A stretch of 64,000 nucleotides of DNA, taken from contig DDFC01000009.1 of the NCBI GenBank assembly GCA_002336895.1, positions 76,035 through 140,034 on the forward strand. Reading direction: 5' to 3'. This document shows, piece by piece, positions 33,523 to 42,251 of this stretch. The DNA is from Verrucomicrobiaceae bacterium UBA1938 (lineage in GTDB: Bacteria > Verrucomicrobiota > Verrucomicrobiia > Verrucomicrobiales > Verrucomicrobiaceae). The translations under genes and the position numbers were made by a program. Each line of letters starts with the position of its first letter. Position 1 is the stretch's first letter. The notes below the pieces were generated by a model that worked only from the letters and a program-made list of their open reading frames with translations, searched no databases and was not told the origin of the DNA.

Positions 33523-35025
33523 ATGAACATCCGCCCGCTTCTGTTCGTCCCCGCTCTGGTTCTGCTGCCCGCCGCCCTCAGTGCGCAATCCGCCCCCCCC
33601 TCCCCCACGGCGAACCAGGCGATCGACACCTCCTCCTCGGCATGGGAGGGCATCGTCAACATCGATGTCTCAGTGCTCATGCCAGACTACCGCGAGCCCT
33701 GGAATGCCGGCCAGCCCAGCGGCGGCAGCGGCACCGGCTTCCTCATCGGGAAAAACCGCTTCCTGACCAATGCGCACGTCGTCAGCAACGCCACGCGCAT
33801 CCTCATCCGCACCACGAACGATCCCGAGCCGCACGCAGCCAAGATCGTCCACATCGCGCATGACTGCGACCTCGCGCTGGTCGAGGCCGAAGACGCCAGC
33901 CATTTTGAGAAGCTCAAGCCGCTGGACTTTGGCAGCATCCCTCAGCTGAACACCGAGGTGATCGCCATCGGCTACCCCATCGGTGGAGACCGCATTTCCG
34001 TCACTCGCGGGGTCATCTCCCGCATCGACTTCCGCCCCTACAGCCACACCAGCGTGGACTCCCACCTCGCCATCCAGGTGGATGCCGCGATCAATCCCGG
34101 CAACTCCGGCGGCCCCGTGATGCAGTCCGGCAAGGTCGTCGGCGTGGCCTTCCAGGGCTTCAGCGGCCGCGTGGCGCAGAATGTCGGCTACATGATCCCC
34201 GTGCCGGTGATCAAGCGCTTCCTCAAGGACATCGAAGACGGCCGCTATGACCACTATGTGGACCTCGCCGCCAGCGACTTCCCCATCGAAAACCCCGCGC
34301 AGGCCAAGGCCCTCGGCATCAATGGCGACGGCGTGGGCGTTCTGGTGGGAGATGTGGAGCCTCAGGGCAGCGTGGCCGAGATCCTTAAAATCGGCGACGT
34401 CATCCTCAGCATCGATGACAATCCCGTGATGAACAACGGCCTCGTCCGCTTCGAAGGCGAGCTGATGGACATGAATGAAATCGTGGAGCGCAAGTTTGCC
34501 GGAGACACCATCAAGGTGAAGTACCTGCACGAAGGCAAAAAGCAGGAGGCCACGGTGACTTTGAAGCGCTTTGACCCCTATGTGCGTCTCGGGGCGCAGT
34601 ACAACCAGCGCCCGCGCTACATCGTGAACGCCGGACTCGTCTTCCAGCCGCTGGACCGCAACCTCGTGGACGCCCACCAGATCCGCGATGACACGGTGAG
34701 CTATGTTTTCGACAACTTCCTCACCGACAAGCTCTACGTCGAGCGCCCGGAGCCCGTGGTGCTCACCAATGTGCTGCCCGATGAGGTGAACACCTGGATC
34801 ACCCCCTACGCTCACAGCATCGTGGATGAGATCAATGGCGTGAAGATCCGCTCTCTGAAGGATGTGCAGACTGCCCTGGCCAAAAAGGAAAAGCCCTTCA
34901 TCGAAATCTCTCTGCTGGAGAAAAACCGCCCGCTCGTGCTCAAGCGCGAGCTCGCCGAGGCCGCCCACAAGCGCATCATGCAGAACTACAACATCCAGGA
35001 GGACTCCTACCTCGGAGACGAATAA
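33523..35025 (+). CDS. Periplasmic Deg/HtrA-like serine protease with PDZ domains
   Basis: 500 residues, signal peptide 1-21 (ending ALSAQ). The trypsin-like domain has the complete triad H85 (TNAHVV), D116 (HDCDLAL) and S195 (NPGNSGGPV). A PDZ domain follows (about 260-355, GVLVGDVEPQGSVAEILKIG) and a second PDZ-like region closes the chain (about 425-480), with PRYIVNAGLVFQPL between them, as in plant DegP2/DegP9-type proteins rather than enterobacterial DegP. Expected role: degradation of damaged envelope proteins. The next gene, 38 bases on, is a degenerate paralogue, suggesting one transcript and a heteromeric complex. Confidence 0.9.
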   Translation: MNIRPLLFVPALVLLPAALSAQSAPPSPTANQAIDTSSSAWEGIVNIDVSVLMPDYREPWNAGQPSGGSGTGFLIGKNRFLTNAHVVSNATRILIRTTNDPEPHAAKIVHIAHDCDLALVEAEDASHFEKLKPLDFGSIPQLNTEVIAIGYPIGGDRISVTRGVISRIDFRPYSHTSVDSHLAIQVDAAINPGNSGGPVMQSGKVVGVAFQGFSGRVAQNVGYMIPVPVIKRFLKDIEDGRYDHYVDLAASDFPIENPAQAKALGINGDGVGVLVGDVEPQGSVAEILKIGDVILSIDDNPVMNNGLVRFEGELMDMNEIVERKFAGDTIKVKYLHEGKKQEATVTLKRFDPYVRLGAQYNQRPRYIVNAGLVFQPLDRNLVDAHQIRDDTVSYVFDNFLTDKLYVERPEPVVLTNVLPDEVNTWITPYAHSIVDEINGVKIRSLKDVQTALAKKEKPFIEISLLEKNRPLVLKRELAEAAHKRIMQNYNIQEDSYLGDE

Positions 35026-35063
35026 CCGCTCCGCCTTCCGAACCTTCCAGCCTCGACGCCTCC

Positions 35064-36620
35064 ATGAAGCTCTCCCAGTTTTTCCCCCTCTTCCTTCTCG
35101 CCGTCAGTGCAGGCGCACTGTCCGCACAGACTCCCTCGCCCGATGCTCCGAAAAAGAAGCGCGCCGCTGCGCCAGCTGAAAACGGCGCGGCACCGCAGCA
35201 GGTGGTGCAGAGCAATTCCCTGGTGAAGGTGAACGCCACCTCCCAGCCCTACAGCCTTCATCTGCCCTGGCAGAAGGAGTCCCCCTCCGGCCGGCGTGGT
35301 CTCGGCGTGGTGCTGGCGGGCAGTCGCGTCCTCGTCACCGGCCAGATGGTGGCCAATGCCACCTACATCGAGCTGGAGCTGCCTGAGAACGGGCAGAAGG
35401 TCCCTGCCAAGGTCGTGGCGGTGGACTATGAGGCCAATCTGGCTCTGCTGGAGTCTCCTGCTTCGGACAAGCAGAAGGCCTTCTTCTCCGGACTCAAGCC
35501 CATGGCCGTGGACAGCGGCAGCCGCATCGAGGACAAGGTGGACATCCTGCAGGCCGGCCGTGTGGGCGAGCTGATCAAAAGCCCGCTCGTCATCAGCAAG
35601 GTGCTCACCCGCCGCTACAATGTCGAAGGCTCCGGCTTCCTCGTCTATGAGGCCAACAACATCGTCCGCAGCGAGGCCAACAGCTTCACCCTCCCCGTGG
35701 TCAAAGGCGGCAAGCTCGTCGGCCTGCTGCTCAGCTACGACTCCAAAAACCAGGTCACCACCATCCTGCCCGCGCCCATCATCGAGCACTTCCTCAAAGA
35801 CGTGGCCGATGGCAGCTACGAGGGCTTTCCCAGCCTCGGCATGGAGATGCAGTCCACCATGGACGAGCAGTTCCGCGAGTTTCTGGGGCTCAAGCCGGAT
35901 GCCCCCGGCGTGCTCGTCAGTGCGGTCATGAAAGGCGGCTCCGCCGACAAGGCAGGCATGAAAAAAGGAGACATCCTCGTGGCTATCAATGGCTTCTCCA
36001 TCGACTCCCGCGGCGACTACAAAGACCCCCAGTTCGGCCCCCTGAGCTCCAGCCACCTCGTGCGCGGCCGCGCCTACGTGGGGGACAAGGTCGAGATCAA
36101 GGTCATCCGCGAGGGCAAGGAGGTCGTGCTCAAAAGCGAACTCGCCCGCCGCAAGCCGGAAGATTTCCTCGTGCTCCCCTATCTCTTCGACAAAGGCCCC
36201 CGCTACGTGCTCATGGGCGGCCTGCTCTTCCAGGAGCTCTCACGCCCCTATCTCGATGCTTTTGGCGATGAGCAGCGCGGCGGTGCCATCCTGCGCCTGG
36301 CTCACATCGCCACGCACCCGGACAAGTATGAGGAGGAGGGCCGTCGCAAGCTCGTCTTCCTCAGCCTCGTGCTGCCCACCCCCAGCGCCCAGGGCTACGA
36401 CAAGCTCGGCGGCCAGGTCATCAACAAGGTGAACGGCCAGACCATCAAGGATCTCAACGACCTCGCCGACGCCTTCAAAAACAACAAAGGCACCGTGCAC
36501 GTCATCGAGCTCAATGACTTCCCGCACATCTTGTATCTCGACGGCTTCAATGCCGAGCGCGACAACATGCGCCTCCTCGGCGGCGCCTACCGCATCGGCA
36601 GCCTGAAGCGGCTGGAGTAG
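35064..36620 (+). CDS. Degenerate Deg/HtrA-like paralogue (pseudoprotease) with PDZ domains
   Basis: 518 residues, signal peptide 1-21 (AGALSAQ), then an Ala/Pro/Lys linker. It aligns with the preceding protease along the whole chain, including GPRYVLMGGLLFQEL and the PDZ (GVLVSAVMKGGSADKAGMKKG). The triad is lost: the His position is Q94 (VTGQMVANAT), the Asp position N125 (EANLALLE), and the Ser loop reads EANSFTLPVV, giving F208 or a shifted S207. It should fold like a protease but not cleave by the usual mechanism. A regulatory or chaperone subunit for the active neighbour is inferred. Confidence 0.8.
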   Translation: MKLSQFFPLFLLAVSAGALSAQTPSPDAPKKKRAAAPAENGAAPQQVVQSNSLVKVNATSQPYSLHLPWQKESPSGRRGLGVVLAGSRVLVTGQMVANATYIELELPENGQKVPAKVVAVDYEANLALLESPASDKQKAFFSGLKPMAVDSGSRIEDKVDILQAGRVGELIKSPLVISKVLTRRYNVEGSGFLVYEANNIVRSEANSFTLPVVKGGKLVGLLLSYDSKNQVTTILPAPIIEHFLKDVADGSYEGFPSLGMEMQSTMDEQFREFLGLKPDAPGVLVSAVMKGGSADKAGMKKGDILVAINGFSIDSRGDYKDPQFGPLSSSHLVRGRAYVGDKVEIKVIREGKEVVLKSELARRKPEDFLVLPYLFDKGPRYVLMGGLLFQELSRPYLDAFGDEQRGGAILRLAHIATHPDKYEEEGRRKLVFLSLVLPTPSAQGYDKLGGQVINKVNGQTIKDLNDLADAFKNNKGTVHVIELNDFPHILYLDGFNAERDNMRLLGGAYRIGSLKRLE

Positions 36621-36635
36621 CGCGGCTGATCGGAA

Positions 36636-38441
36636 TTAGGGCAGCAGCTTTTCGAGTTCCTGGCGCTCTTTTTCGTCCAGAATGTTCTCGTCTTTTGACT
36701 CGGCCAGCTGCTTGCGCGCCTCTTCGTTTTTGCCGCCCATCATGAGAAAGAGGATGTGATCGCGCACGAAGAGCTTGAGGTCTGGGTCGTCGGGGCTGGG
36801 GTTGTGCTTTTCCACCAGGGATTCGATCTTGTGGAAATAGATGGCCGCCTTCTTTTGCGCAGCCTTGGACTGGCTCTCCCGCAGAAGGGTCACCGCTTTC
36901 TGATTGAGCAGTCCCAGATCCTCCGGGTGTTCCCGGAGACAGGTGTCCAAAAGGCGGTGTGCGGAAGTCCACTCATGCACTTTGGCTGCTGCAGCCGCGC
37001 AGGTTCGGCGGGTTTGCAGACTTGGCAGCAGGGCCAGTTCGGTGAATGAGAGCGCGGCAACGGCAGCCAGGTCGCTGGCCTTTGGGAAAAAGCCCATGCA
37101 CAGGCCCATCAGCATGTGCTGGGTGCGCTGACGAAAGGGATCCAGATGAACGGCGCGCAGCAGCAGATCCAAATGCGAGGGCTTCTGGTTCAGCCCCAGC
37201 AGCAGGCCAAATTCCATGAGAGACGCTGCCTCAGCGGCGCGGGCCGCCCGCAGGCTGTCATCAGCATGAGCCATTTCGAGCAGCCTGCCAAAAGTTTGAT
37301 GAATGATCTCCATGTGTGACTCCGCAGGCCGCCACCCTTCGGTCTTTGTGCGCATGCTGTCACCGATCAAGGACATCAGAATGATGGAGCCCGTGGTTTC
37401 GGGATCGTCGGCCGCCAGCCGCAGTGCTGTCTGCAACAGCGTATCATCGTCAAACAGCATGAACACACTCTCTATCATCATGCTGCGCAGCCTTGACTGG
37501 AACATCTCAAAGCTTTCATCCGGTCCGCGTTTTGCCGCTGCGGCCACTTCTTCACGCTGAATCCGGAGTCTGTTCCGGAGATTCACGGCATGGAGGCAGG
37601 CGCTCAAATCTCCGCGCTTTTGCGCAAGCGCGAGCAGCCGGACCATTTCGCTGTGCAGTTCCTGCATCTGGCGCTCGAAGGCCGCAGTCTCTTCTTCTGT
37701 GAGCGGCCGGTCAAACAAGGCGCGTGCCACATCTCTGGGCTTTTCCTCCAAGCGGATGCCCTGACGCAGAGCTGCGGCCTCCAGCGTTTGATCCATGCGG
37801 CGCTGGAGCAGCTCATTCAGTGCCAGGGGCTGCCCGGGGTCCAGTTTGAGTGCAGTCTGCAGCGCCGTCAGTTTTTCGCCGCTCCATTCGAGCGCCAGCC
37901 CCAGCAGCGCGTGGGCCTCCGCGTTTTTCGGCTTGCGGCTGACGAGTGCGCGTGCGGCGCCCAGAGCCCGCTGGGTGCATGTTTCCTCCTTATCCTTCCA
38001 CTTCAGACGCTTTGCGGCGTCTGCCATTTCCAACCAGCGCCAGACTTCCTCGGCATCGCGGGTGCTGGCAGACTCCAGATCCTGATACCGTTGCATGTAG
38101 CCAGTGTCAGTGTCGTCAAACACAGCACCACGCACCCCGCCGATCTGGGTCTTGAAACCTGCCTGGAAGTTCATCAGCATCATCTCCTTTGCCAGCGTCT
38201 GCTGCCGGTCATCTTCATTGGCCTTGGGTGGTTCCGGAGCGGCCAGCGTTTCCTCCACGCGCTGCACCAGCCCGTCAGCTTCGGGATGCACACTTTTGTA
38301 TTTCTCCTCCACCTTGGCTGCCACTTCGCGGATCAGTGCATGCACTTCCTCCTTTTTGAACGGGGACTCATCCGCCGCTTTCAGCGCTGAGGAGAGCAAG
38401 GGTAAGGCAACCGTGAAAAAAAGGGCCAGACGGCAGTTCAT
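36636..38441 (-). CDS. Secreted helical repeat (TPR-like) protein
   Basis: 601 residues with a signal peptide (MNCRLALFFTVALPLLSSALKA). The rest is almost wholly helical. AHALLGLALEWSGEKLTALQ and ALKLDPGQPLALNELL have tetratricopeptide spacing, as do RLLDTCLREHPEDLGLLNQK and neighbouring helices near the C-terminus. No catalytic motif or second membrane segment. Such proteins scaffold envelope complexes; the partner is not evident. Convergent with the pseudoprotease (15-base gap). Unrecognised beyond the repeat architecture. Confidence 0.7.
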   Translation of the reverse strand: MNCRLALFFTVALPLLSSALKAADESPFKKEEVHALIREVAAKVEEKYKSVHPEADGLVQRVEETLAAPEPPKANEDDRQQTLAKEMMLMNFQAGFKTQIGGVRGAVFDDTDTGYMQRYQDLESASTRDAEEVWRWLEMADAAKRLKWKDKEETCTQRALGAARALVSRKPKNAEAHALLGLALEWSGEKLTALQTALKLDPGQPLALNELLQRRMDQTLEAAALRQGIRLEEKPRDVARALFDRPLTEEETAAFERQMQELHSEMVRLLALAQKRGDLSACLHAVNLRNRLRIQREEVAAAAKRGPDESFEMFQSRLRSMMIESVFMLFDDDTLLQTALRLAADDPETTGSIILMSLIGDSMRTKTEGWRPAESHMEIIHQTFGRLLEMAHADDSLRAARAAEAASLMEFGLLLGLNQKPSHLDLLLRAVHLDPFRQRTQHMLMGLCMGFFPKASDLAAVAALSFTELALLPSLQTRRTCAAAAAKVHEWTSAHRLLDTCLREHPEDLGLLNQKAVTLLRESQSKAAQKKAAIYFHKIESLVEKHNPSPDDPDLKLFVRDHILFLMMGGKNEEARKQLAESKDENILDEKERQELEKLLP

Positions 38442-38478
38442 GCCGTGATCATCCGAAAGCCTGCCGCCTTGGCAACGC

Positions 38479-39171
38479 TTACTTCACCGCACCGATCAGC
38501 GTCTGCAGGCGGGACACCTGTGCCTTCAGCAGCGCGATCTCCGCCTCCATGCGTGCGCGCCAGTCAGCGTCTGCAGGCTCCTCAGTCATCGGGGCCGCCG
38601 CGGCGGGTACGGCATTTTGCGCGGCCTCTGTCGCACCAGCCACCTCGCCGCAGAAGAGATGCATGAACTGCGCCACGCGCTGCCCCGGCCCCGCAGGAAT
38701 GCACTGCACCAGCGGCCCCTCATTGTAGCCGATCAGCTCCGCCAGCGCATTCTCCACGCTCAGCATCTCGGGAAACTCAAACAGGCGCTCCGTGCGCTGG
38801 CGCAGCTCTCCGGCGGTCTGGGATCCGCGCAGCAGCAGCATGCACAGCAGCGCCATGTGCTGGCGCTCCAGGCCGGGCAGCTTGCCTTTCAGATTATGCC
38901 GGTACTTCAGCGTGCGTCCGCCCACGATGTTGACCTCAAACACATAGCCGTGTGATTTTAGAGACTCCAGCGCCCGCAGTACGGTGCGCTCGTCATAGCG
39001 CACGATGGGGTCGCGGTTCGTCGTCTGGTTGCATGCGGTCACCAGCGCATTCAGCGTCATCGGGTAGTAGTCCGGCAGGGTGATCTCCTTTTCCACGAGG
39101 CAGCCCAGCACGCGGGCGGATTCCTGAGTCAGTGTAAAAAGTATGGCAGGTGTGACGGATTCTGCGGACAT
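38479..39171 (-). CDS. YceH/DUF480 family protein
   Basis: 230 residues from the ATG at 39171 (MSAESVTPAILFTLTQESAR). VLGCLVEKEITLPDYYPMTL, NALVTACNQTTNRDP and LDERTV-like DERTVLRALESL are the winged-helix signatures of the DUF480/YceH family; LLRGSQTAGELRQRTERLF is the second wing. The last 25 residues form a coiled coil (EAEIALLKAQVSRLQTLI). The family is widespread in Proteobacteria and Verrucomicrobiota, with unknown function but a likely DNA-binding fold. It lies alone, 37 bases from the TPR-like gene on the same strand. Confidence 0.88.
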   Translation of the reverse strand: MSAESVTPAILFTLTQESARVLGCLVEKEITLPDYYPMTLNALVTACNQTTNRDPIVRYDERTVLRALESLKSHGYVFEVNIVGGRTLKYRHNLKGKLPGLERQHMALLCMLLLRGSQTAGELRQRTERLFEFPEMLSVENALAELIGYNEGPLVQCIPAGPGQRVAQFMHLFCGEVAGATEAAQNAVPAAAAPMTEEPADADWRARMEAEIALLKAQVSRLQTLIGAVK

Positions 39172-39303
39172 GAATGAATGCGAATGAATAAGTGTCCACC
39201 ATTCACTCTTGTAGCCGGTGATCAACTCAGGGTATGGTTGGTTTTAAAGAAAGATGTAATTTTTTCTGAATAGTTCCCGGCATAGGGCGTCGAACTCGAT
39301 GTT

Positions 39304-39900
39304 ATGAAAACGAAACTTCTCCTCCTATGCGGCGCGCTCATCGCTGCATGCTCACTTACCTCCTGCGATATCTATGGGTATCCAGGGTACGGTTACGGAT
39401 ACGGTGGCTATGGCGGGTACGGCGGATACAATGGGTACGGAAGTTATGGCTACCCCTACTACAGCAGTTATGCTCCGCTGCTCGGACTTAGCACCTTCTA
39501 CGGCGGCTACTCCCGCCCCTATGCCTATAACAGCAGCTACCGGAGCTACTACCCCTACCGCTCCTACAGCAGCTACGGCTACAACCGCAGTCATTATGGC
39601 TCTCCGCTCCTGAGCCATACCAACTTTGCCAACTTCGGTCGCAGCTTTGGCGGTTCTTCATACCCGACGATGCATCGCACCCTGCACGGCGACTCCATCG
39701 GCTTCAGAGGTGTTCCGTTTAGCAGTGGGCACAGCTTTGGCGGCTCCTCCTTCGGCGGTCATACTCTGCATGGCGGCGGTGGTGGCCCCTTTGGCGGTTC
39801 CTCCTTCGGTGGCGGCCACACCCTGCATGGCGGTGGCTCCTTTGGTGGTGGCTCCTTTGGCGGCGGCCATTTTGGTGGCCACGGCGGTCATCATCATTGA
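39304..39900 (+). CDS. Gly/Tyr/Ser/His-rich putative lipoprotein
   Basis: 198 residues. The signal (MKTKLLLLCGALIAACSLTS) ends in a lipobox with C21. Residues 22-55 are a Gly-Tyr repeat (GYGYGYGGYGGYGGYNGYG), 60-100 a Tyr/Ser/Arg-rich stretch, and 135-198 repeats of SFGG and HTLHGG ending GGHGGHHH. No globular domain; the composition resembles glycine-rich structural or metal-binding surface proteins. The histidine tail could bind metals. Well-formed signal and independent promoter region argue for a real gene despite low complexity. Confidence 0.7.
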   Translation: MKTKLLLLCGALIAACSLTSCDIYGYPGYGYGYGGYGGYGGYNGYGSYGYPYYSSYAPLLGLSTFYGGYSRPYAYNSSYRSYYPYRSYSSYGYNRSHYGSPLLSHTNFANFGRSFGGSSYPTMHRTLHGDSIGFRGVPFSSGHSFGGSSFGGHTLHGGGGGPFGGSSFGGGHTLHGGGSFGGGSFGGGHFGGHGGHHH

Positions 39901-39942
39901 TCCGCACGGCTGAAGACCAGCCCAGCTTTCCTAGGGCAGCGT

Positions 39943-41397
39943 TCAAGGTTTCTTGGGCGCTGCTTTTTTTTGCTTCACGTAGTCTGGCCACTGGATCTTC
40001 TTTCCCTCAGCTCCGGTAAACTTCCAAGCCGGCCAGATCGGAGACTCCTGCTGCACCTCGGCGTACTTGGCTTCCAGTTGCTTCCGCATCTTCGCCAGTC
40101 GTGCAGGTTCGGAGGCAGCCATGTCCTGCTTCTCTCCGATGTCCATTTTGAGATTGAAGAGCAAGAAATCCTGCAGCTTTGCCTCTTTGAAATCATGCTC
40201 GGTTCGTTCAGTGATGTCATTGCCACGAGTCGCTGCGGGCTTGACCAGCGTGGCCAGGATCTTCCAGTCGCCCACACGCATGGCCACCTTGGGTTCGCTC
40301 GTGGCGCGGTTAAAGTGCCAGTAGAGCGGGGTCTTGCGTTCCAAGGTGTGTCCCTCCAGCACCGGCAGCCAGCTGGTGCCATCGATCACCCGGTCCTGCG
40401 GCGTCTGCAGTCCGACCACGGCGCACATCGTCGGCAGGAAATCCACACCGCTGATCGGTGCATCGCTTACCGTGCCGGGCTTCGTTTTTCCCGGCCAGCG
40501 CAGGATGCCGGGAATGCGGATGCCTCCCTCCCAGATGCTGCCTTTTTTATCGCGCAGAGGCCCGGCGGAGCCATGCGGGTGCTGCGCGGTGATGGCAGGC
40601 CCGTTGTCACTGGTGAAGAGCACCAGCGTGTTCTTCCGCAGGCCGGAGTCATCCAGTTTTTTCATCAGTCGGCCAAAAGCGGCGTCCATCTGCGAGATGT
40701 TGCCATGGTGTCCGCTGTAGCTGGGATCAGCCGAAGGATAGAGCGCGGCGTACTTCGGATCTGAGGCGATGGGTTCGTGCGGCTCGTGGATGCAGACATA
40801 GGCAAAGAAGGGCTTGGTTTTGTCCCGCGCATCCAGCCAGCGCAGCGCCTCATCCACCACAAGATGCGCGGCGTAGCCTTCCAGTTTGCCCACGGCTGCG
40901 CCATTGCGCACGAAGTTGTCCGGGTTGTGGTGATTGGGGTAGGCGTTGTTGTGCGTGGAGAACCAGTGGTCAAAGCCGTGGTCATTGGGCTGCGGCTGCG
41001 TGGGTTTGTTGAACTCCCCGTTCATGTGCCACTTGCCCACGTGGCAGGTGCTGTAGCCTGCCTCCTGCAGCAGCTTTGCGATGGTGATCTCGCTCCTGCG
41101 CACGTGCACTGGTGAGTCTTCAGGAATCCAGTCCCGTACACCCACGCGCGTGGGTGTACGCCCTGTCATGAGCGCCGTGCGCGAGGGCGAGCAGTTTGGA
41201 TGGGCCGCGTAGCAGGAGGTGAAGCGCAGCCCCTCGGCGGCGAATTTGTCGAGGTTGGGCGTGAACACGTCCTTGGCTCCATAGCACCCCAGATCGCCGT
41301 AGCCCAGGTCGTCATCCAGCACGAGCAGGATGTTGGGGCGAGCAGCGAACGCGACCGAGGTGAAGGCCAGCGCGAGTAACGGAAGCAGCATTTTCAT
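39943..41397 (-). CDS. Secreted sulfatase (arylsulfatase type)
   Basis: 484 residues with a signal peptide (MKMLLPLLALAFTSVAFAA). The formylglycine site is C69 in NCSPSRTALMTG, and the metal-binding DDDLGYGDLGCYG motif (28-40) and FTSDNGPAITAQHPHG complete the sulfatase fold. It would hydrolyse sulfate esters of polysaccharides in the periplasm after maturation of C69; no maturase is nearby. A perfect 26-bp palindrome lies inside the gene at 41135-41160. It ends 42 bases from the end of the convergent Gly-rich gene. Confidence 0.93.
   Translation of the reverse strand: MKMLLPLLALAFTSVAFAARPNILLVLDDDLGYGDLGCYGAKDVFTPNLDKFAAEGLRFTSCYAAHPNCSPSRTALMTGRTPTRVGVRDWIPEDSPVHVRRSEITIAKLLQEAGYSTCHVGKWHMNGEFNKPTQPQPNDHGFDHWFSTHNNAYPNHHNPDNFVRNGAAVGKLEGYAAHLVVDEALRWLDARDKTKPFFAYVCIHEPHEPIASDPKYAALYPSADPSYSGHHGNISQMDAAFGRLMKKLDDSGLRKNTLVLFTSDNGPAITAQHPHGSAGPLRDKKGSIWEGGIRIPGILRWPGKTKPGTVSDAPISGVDFLPTMCAVVGLQTPQDRVIDGTSWLPVLEGHTLERKTPLYWHFNRATSEPKVAMRVGDWKILATLVKPAATRGNDITERTEHDFKEAKLQDFLLFNLKMDIGEKQDMAASEPARLAKMRKQLEAKYAEVQQESPIWPAWKFTGAEGKKIQWPDYVKQKKAAPKKP
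41135..41160. repeat. Perfect 26-bp palindrome inside the sulfatase gene
   Basis: CGTACACCCACGC followed directly by its exact reverse complement, no loop. It encodes part of TPTRVGVRDW just after the active-site helix, so it may be constrained only by protein sequence, but a 13-bp perfect half is rare by chance in 64 kb. Confidence 0.8.
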
Positions 41398-41412
41398 GCT
41401 GCCTGAACGAGA

Positions 41413-42108
41413 TCATAAGCCCGCTTGTTCCAGCGAAAGCATCCTCCACTCCCCCTCAGCCAGATCTCCCAGCTCATACGGGCCAAAGCGCTCCCGGTGC
41501 AGCTTCTCCACATGCCAGCCCTGGCTGGCAAACATTCGCCGCACCTGATGGTAGCGCCCTTCCGTGATCGTAAGCCGCGCGTTGAGATCCGAAACAACCT
41601 CCAGCTTCGCAGGCAGGCAGGGCTTTTCCTCTCCGCGCAGCATGAGGTCTCCTTTGGCAAAAACCTCCATCAGCGCCGGATCGAGCGGCTTGTCCACCTC
41701 CACAAAGTAAGTCTTCTCGATCTCCGACTTTGGCGAAGTGTAGCGATGCACGAGGCTGCCAATGTCAGACACCAGCAGCAGGCCGCTCGTGTCTTTGTCC
41801 AGACGGCCCACGCTCGTCACCACCGGGTTGCGGTCCGGCCAGTGGGAGGGAAGGAGTTCGTAGATGTTCGGGCCTTCGTCGGCGCTGTGCGTGCAGGCAT
41901 AGCCCACAGGCTTGTGAAGCATCGCCAGCAGCCCGTCGGGCGCTTCAAGAGGCTGGTCATCCACGGTGATCTGCGCGGCGTCCACGCGCTGGTCAGAGCG
42001 CTTCACCACCACGCCACCCAGCTTCACCCGCCCGTCTTTGACAAACGCCATCGCCTCCCGGCGTGAGCAGTAACCGAGAGAGGAGAGAAGCTGGTCAAGG
42101 CGGCGCAT
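41413..42108 (-). CDS. rRNA pseudouridine synthase, RsuA family
   Basis: 231 residues from the ATG at 42108 (MRRLDQLLSSLGYCSRREAM); a longer open frame upstream is not family-like. An N-terminal S4 RNA-binding domain (about 1-60) precedes the catalytic domain with D104 in SVGRLDKDTSGLLLVS, and TEGRYHQVRRMFAS near 178 is the second signature. It isomerises uridine in ribosomal RNA, acting like RsuA on the small subunit or RluE/F on the large; the exact site cannot be told. It starts 143 bases downstream of the PhoD-like stop on the same strand. Confidence 0.92.
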   Translation of the reverse strand: MRRLDQLLSSLGYCSRREAMAFVKDGRVKLGGVVVKRSDQRVDAAQITVDDQPLEAPDGLLAMLHKPVGYACTHSADEGPNIYELLPSHWPDRNPVVTSVGRLDKDTSGLLLVSDIGSLVHRYTSPKSEIEKTYFVEVDKPLDPALMEVFAKGDLMLRGEEKPCLPAKLEVVSDLNARLTITEGRYHQVRRMFASQGWHVEKLHRERFGPYELGDLAEGEWRMLSLEQAGL

Positions 42109-42214
42109 AGGTGGGGGCGGAGCGGCACGGATGCTCGTCGCTCGGAGTAGGAAGTCATGCGGGAAATGCGAGCATATACATCCGCTGAAGGAACCAAAGG
42201 TCGATGAATCGGAA

Positions 42215-42231
42215 TGCCTGACACGCAGGCA
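42215..42231 (-). other. Small inverted repeat after the PhoD-like gene
   Basis: TGCCTG-ACACG-CAGGCA, a perfect 6-bp dyad about 20 bases downstream of the PhoD-like stop on the reverse strand. No T-tract follows, so it is at best a weak terminator or messenger-stabilising hairpin. Confidence 0.35.
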
Positions 42232-42251
42232 GACGCGCGCGTATCTGTCCT

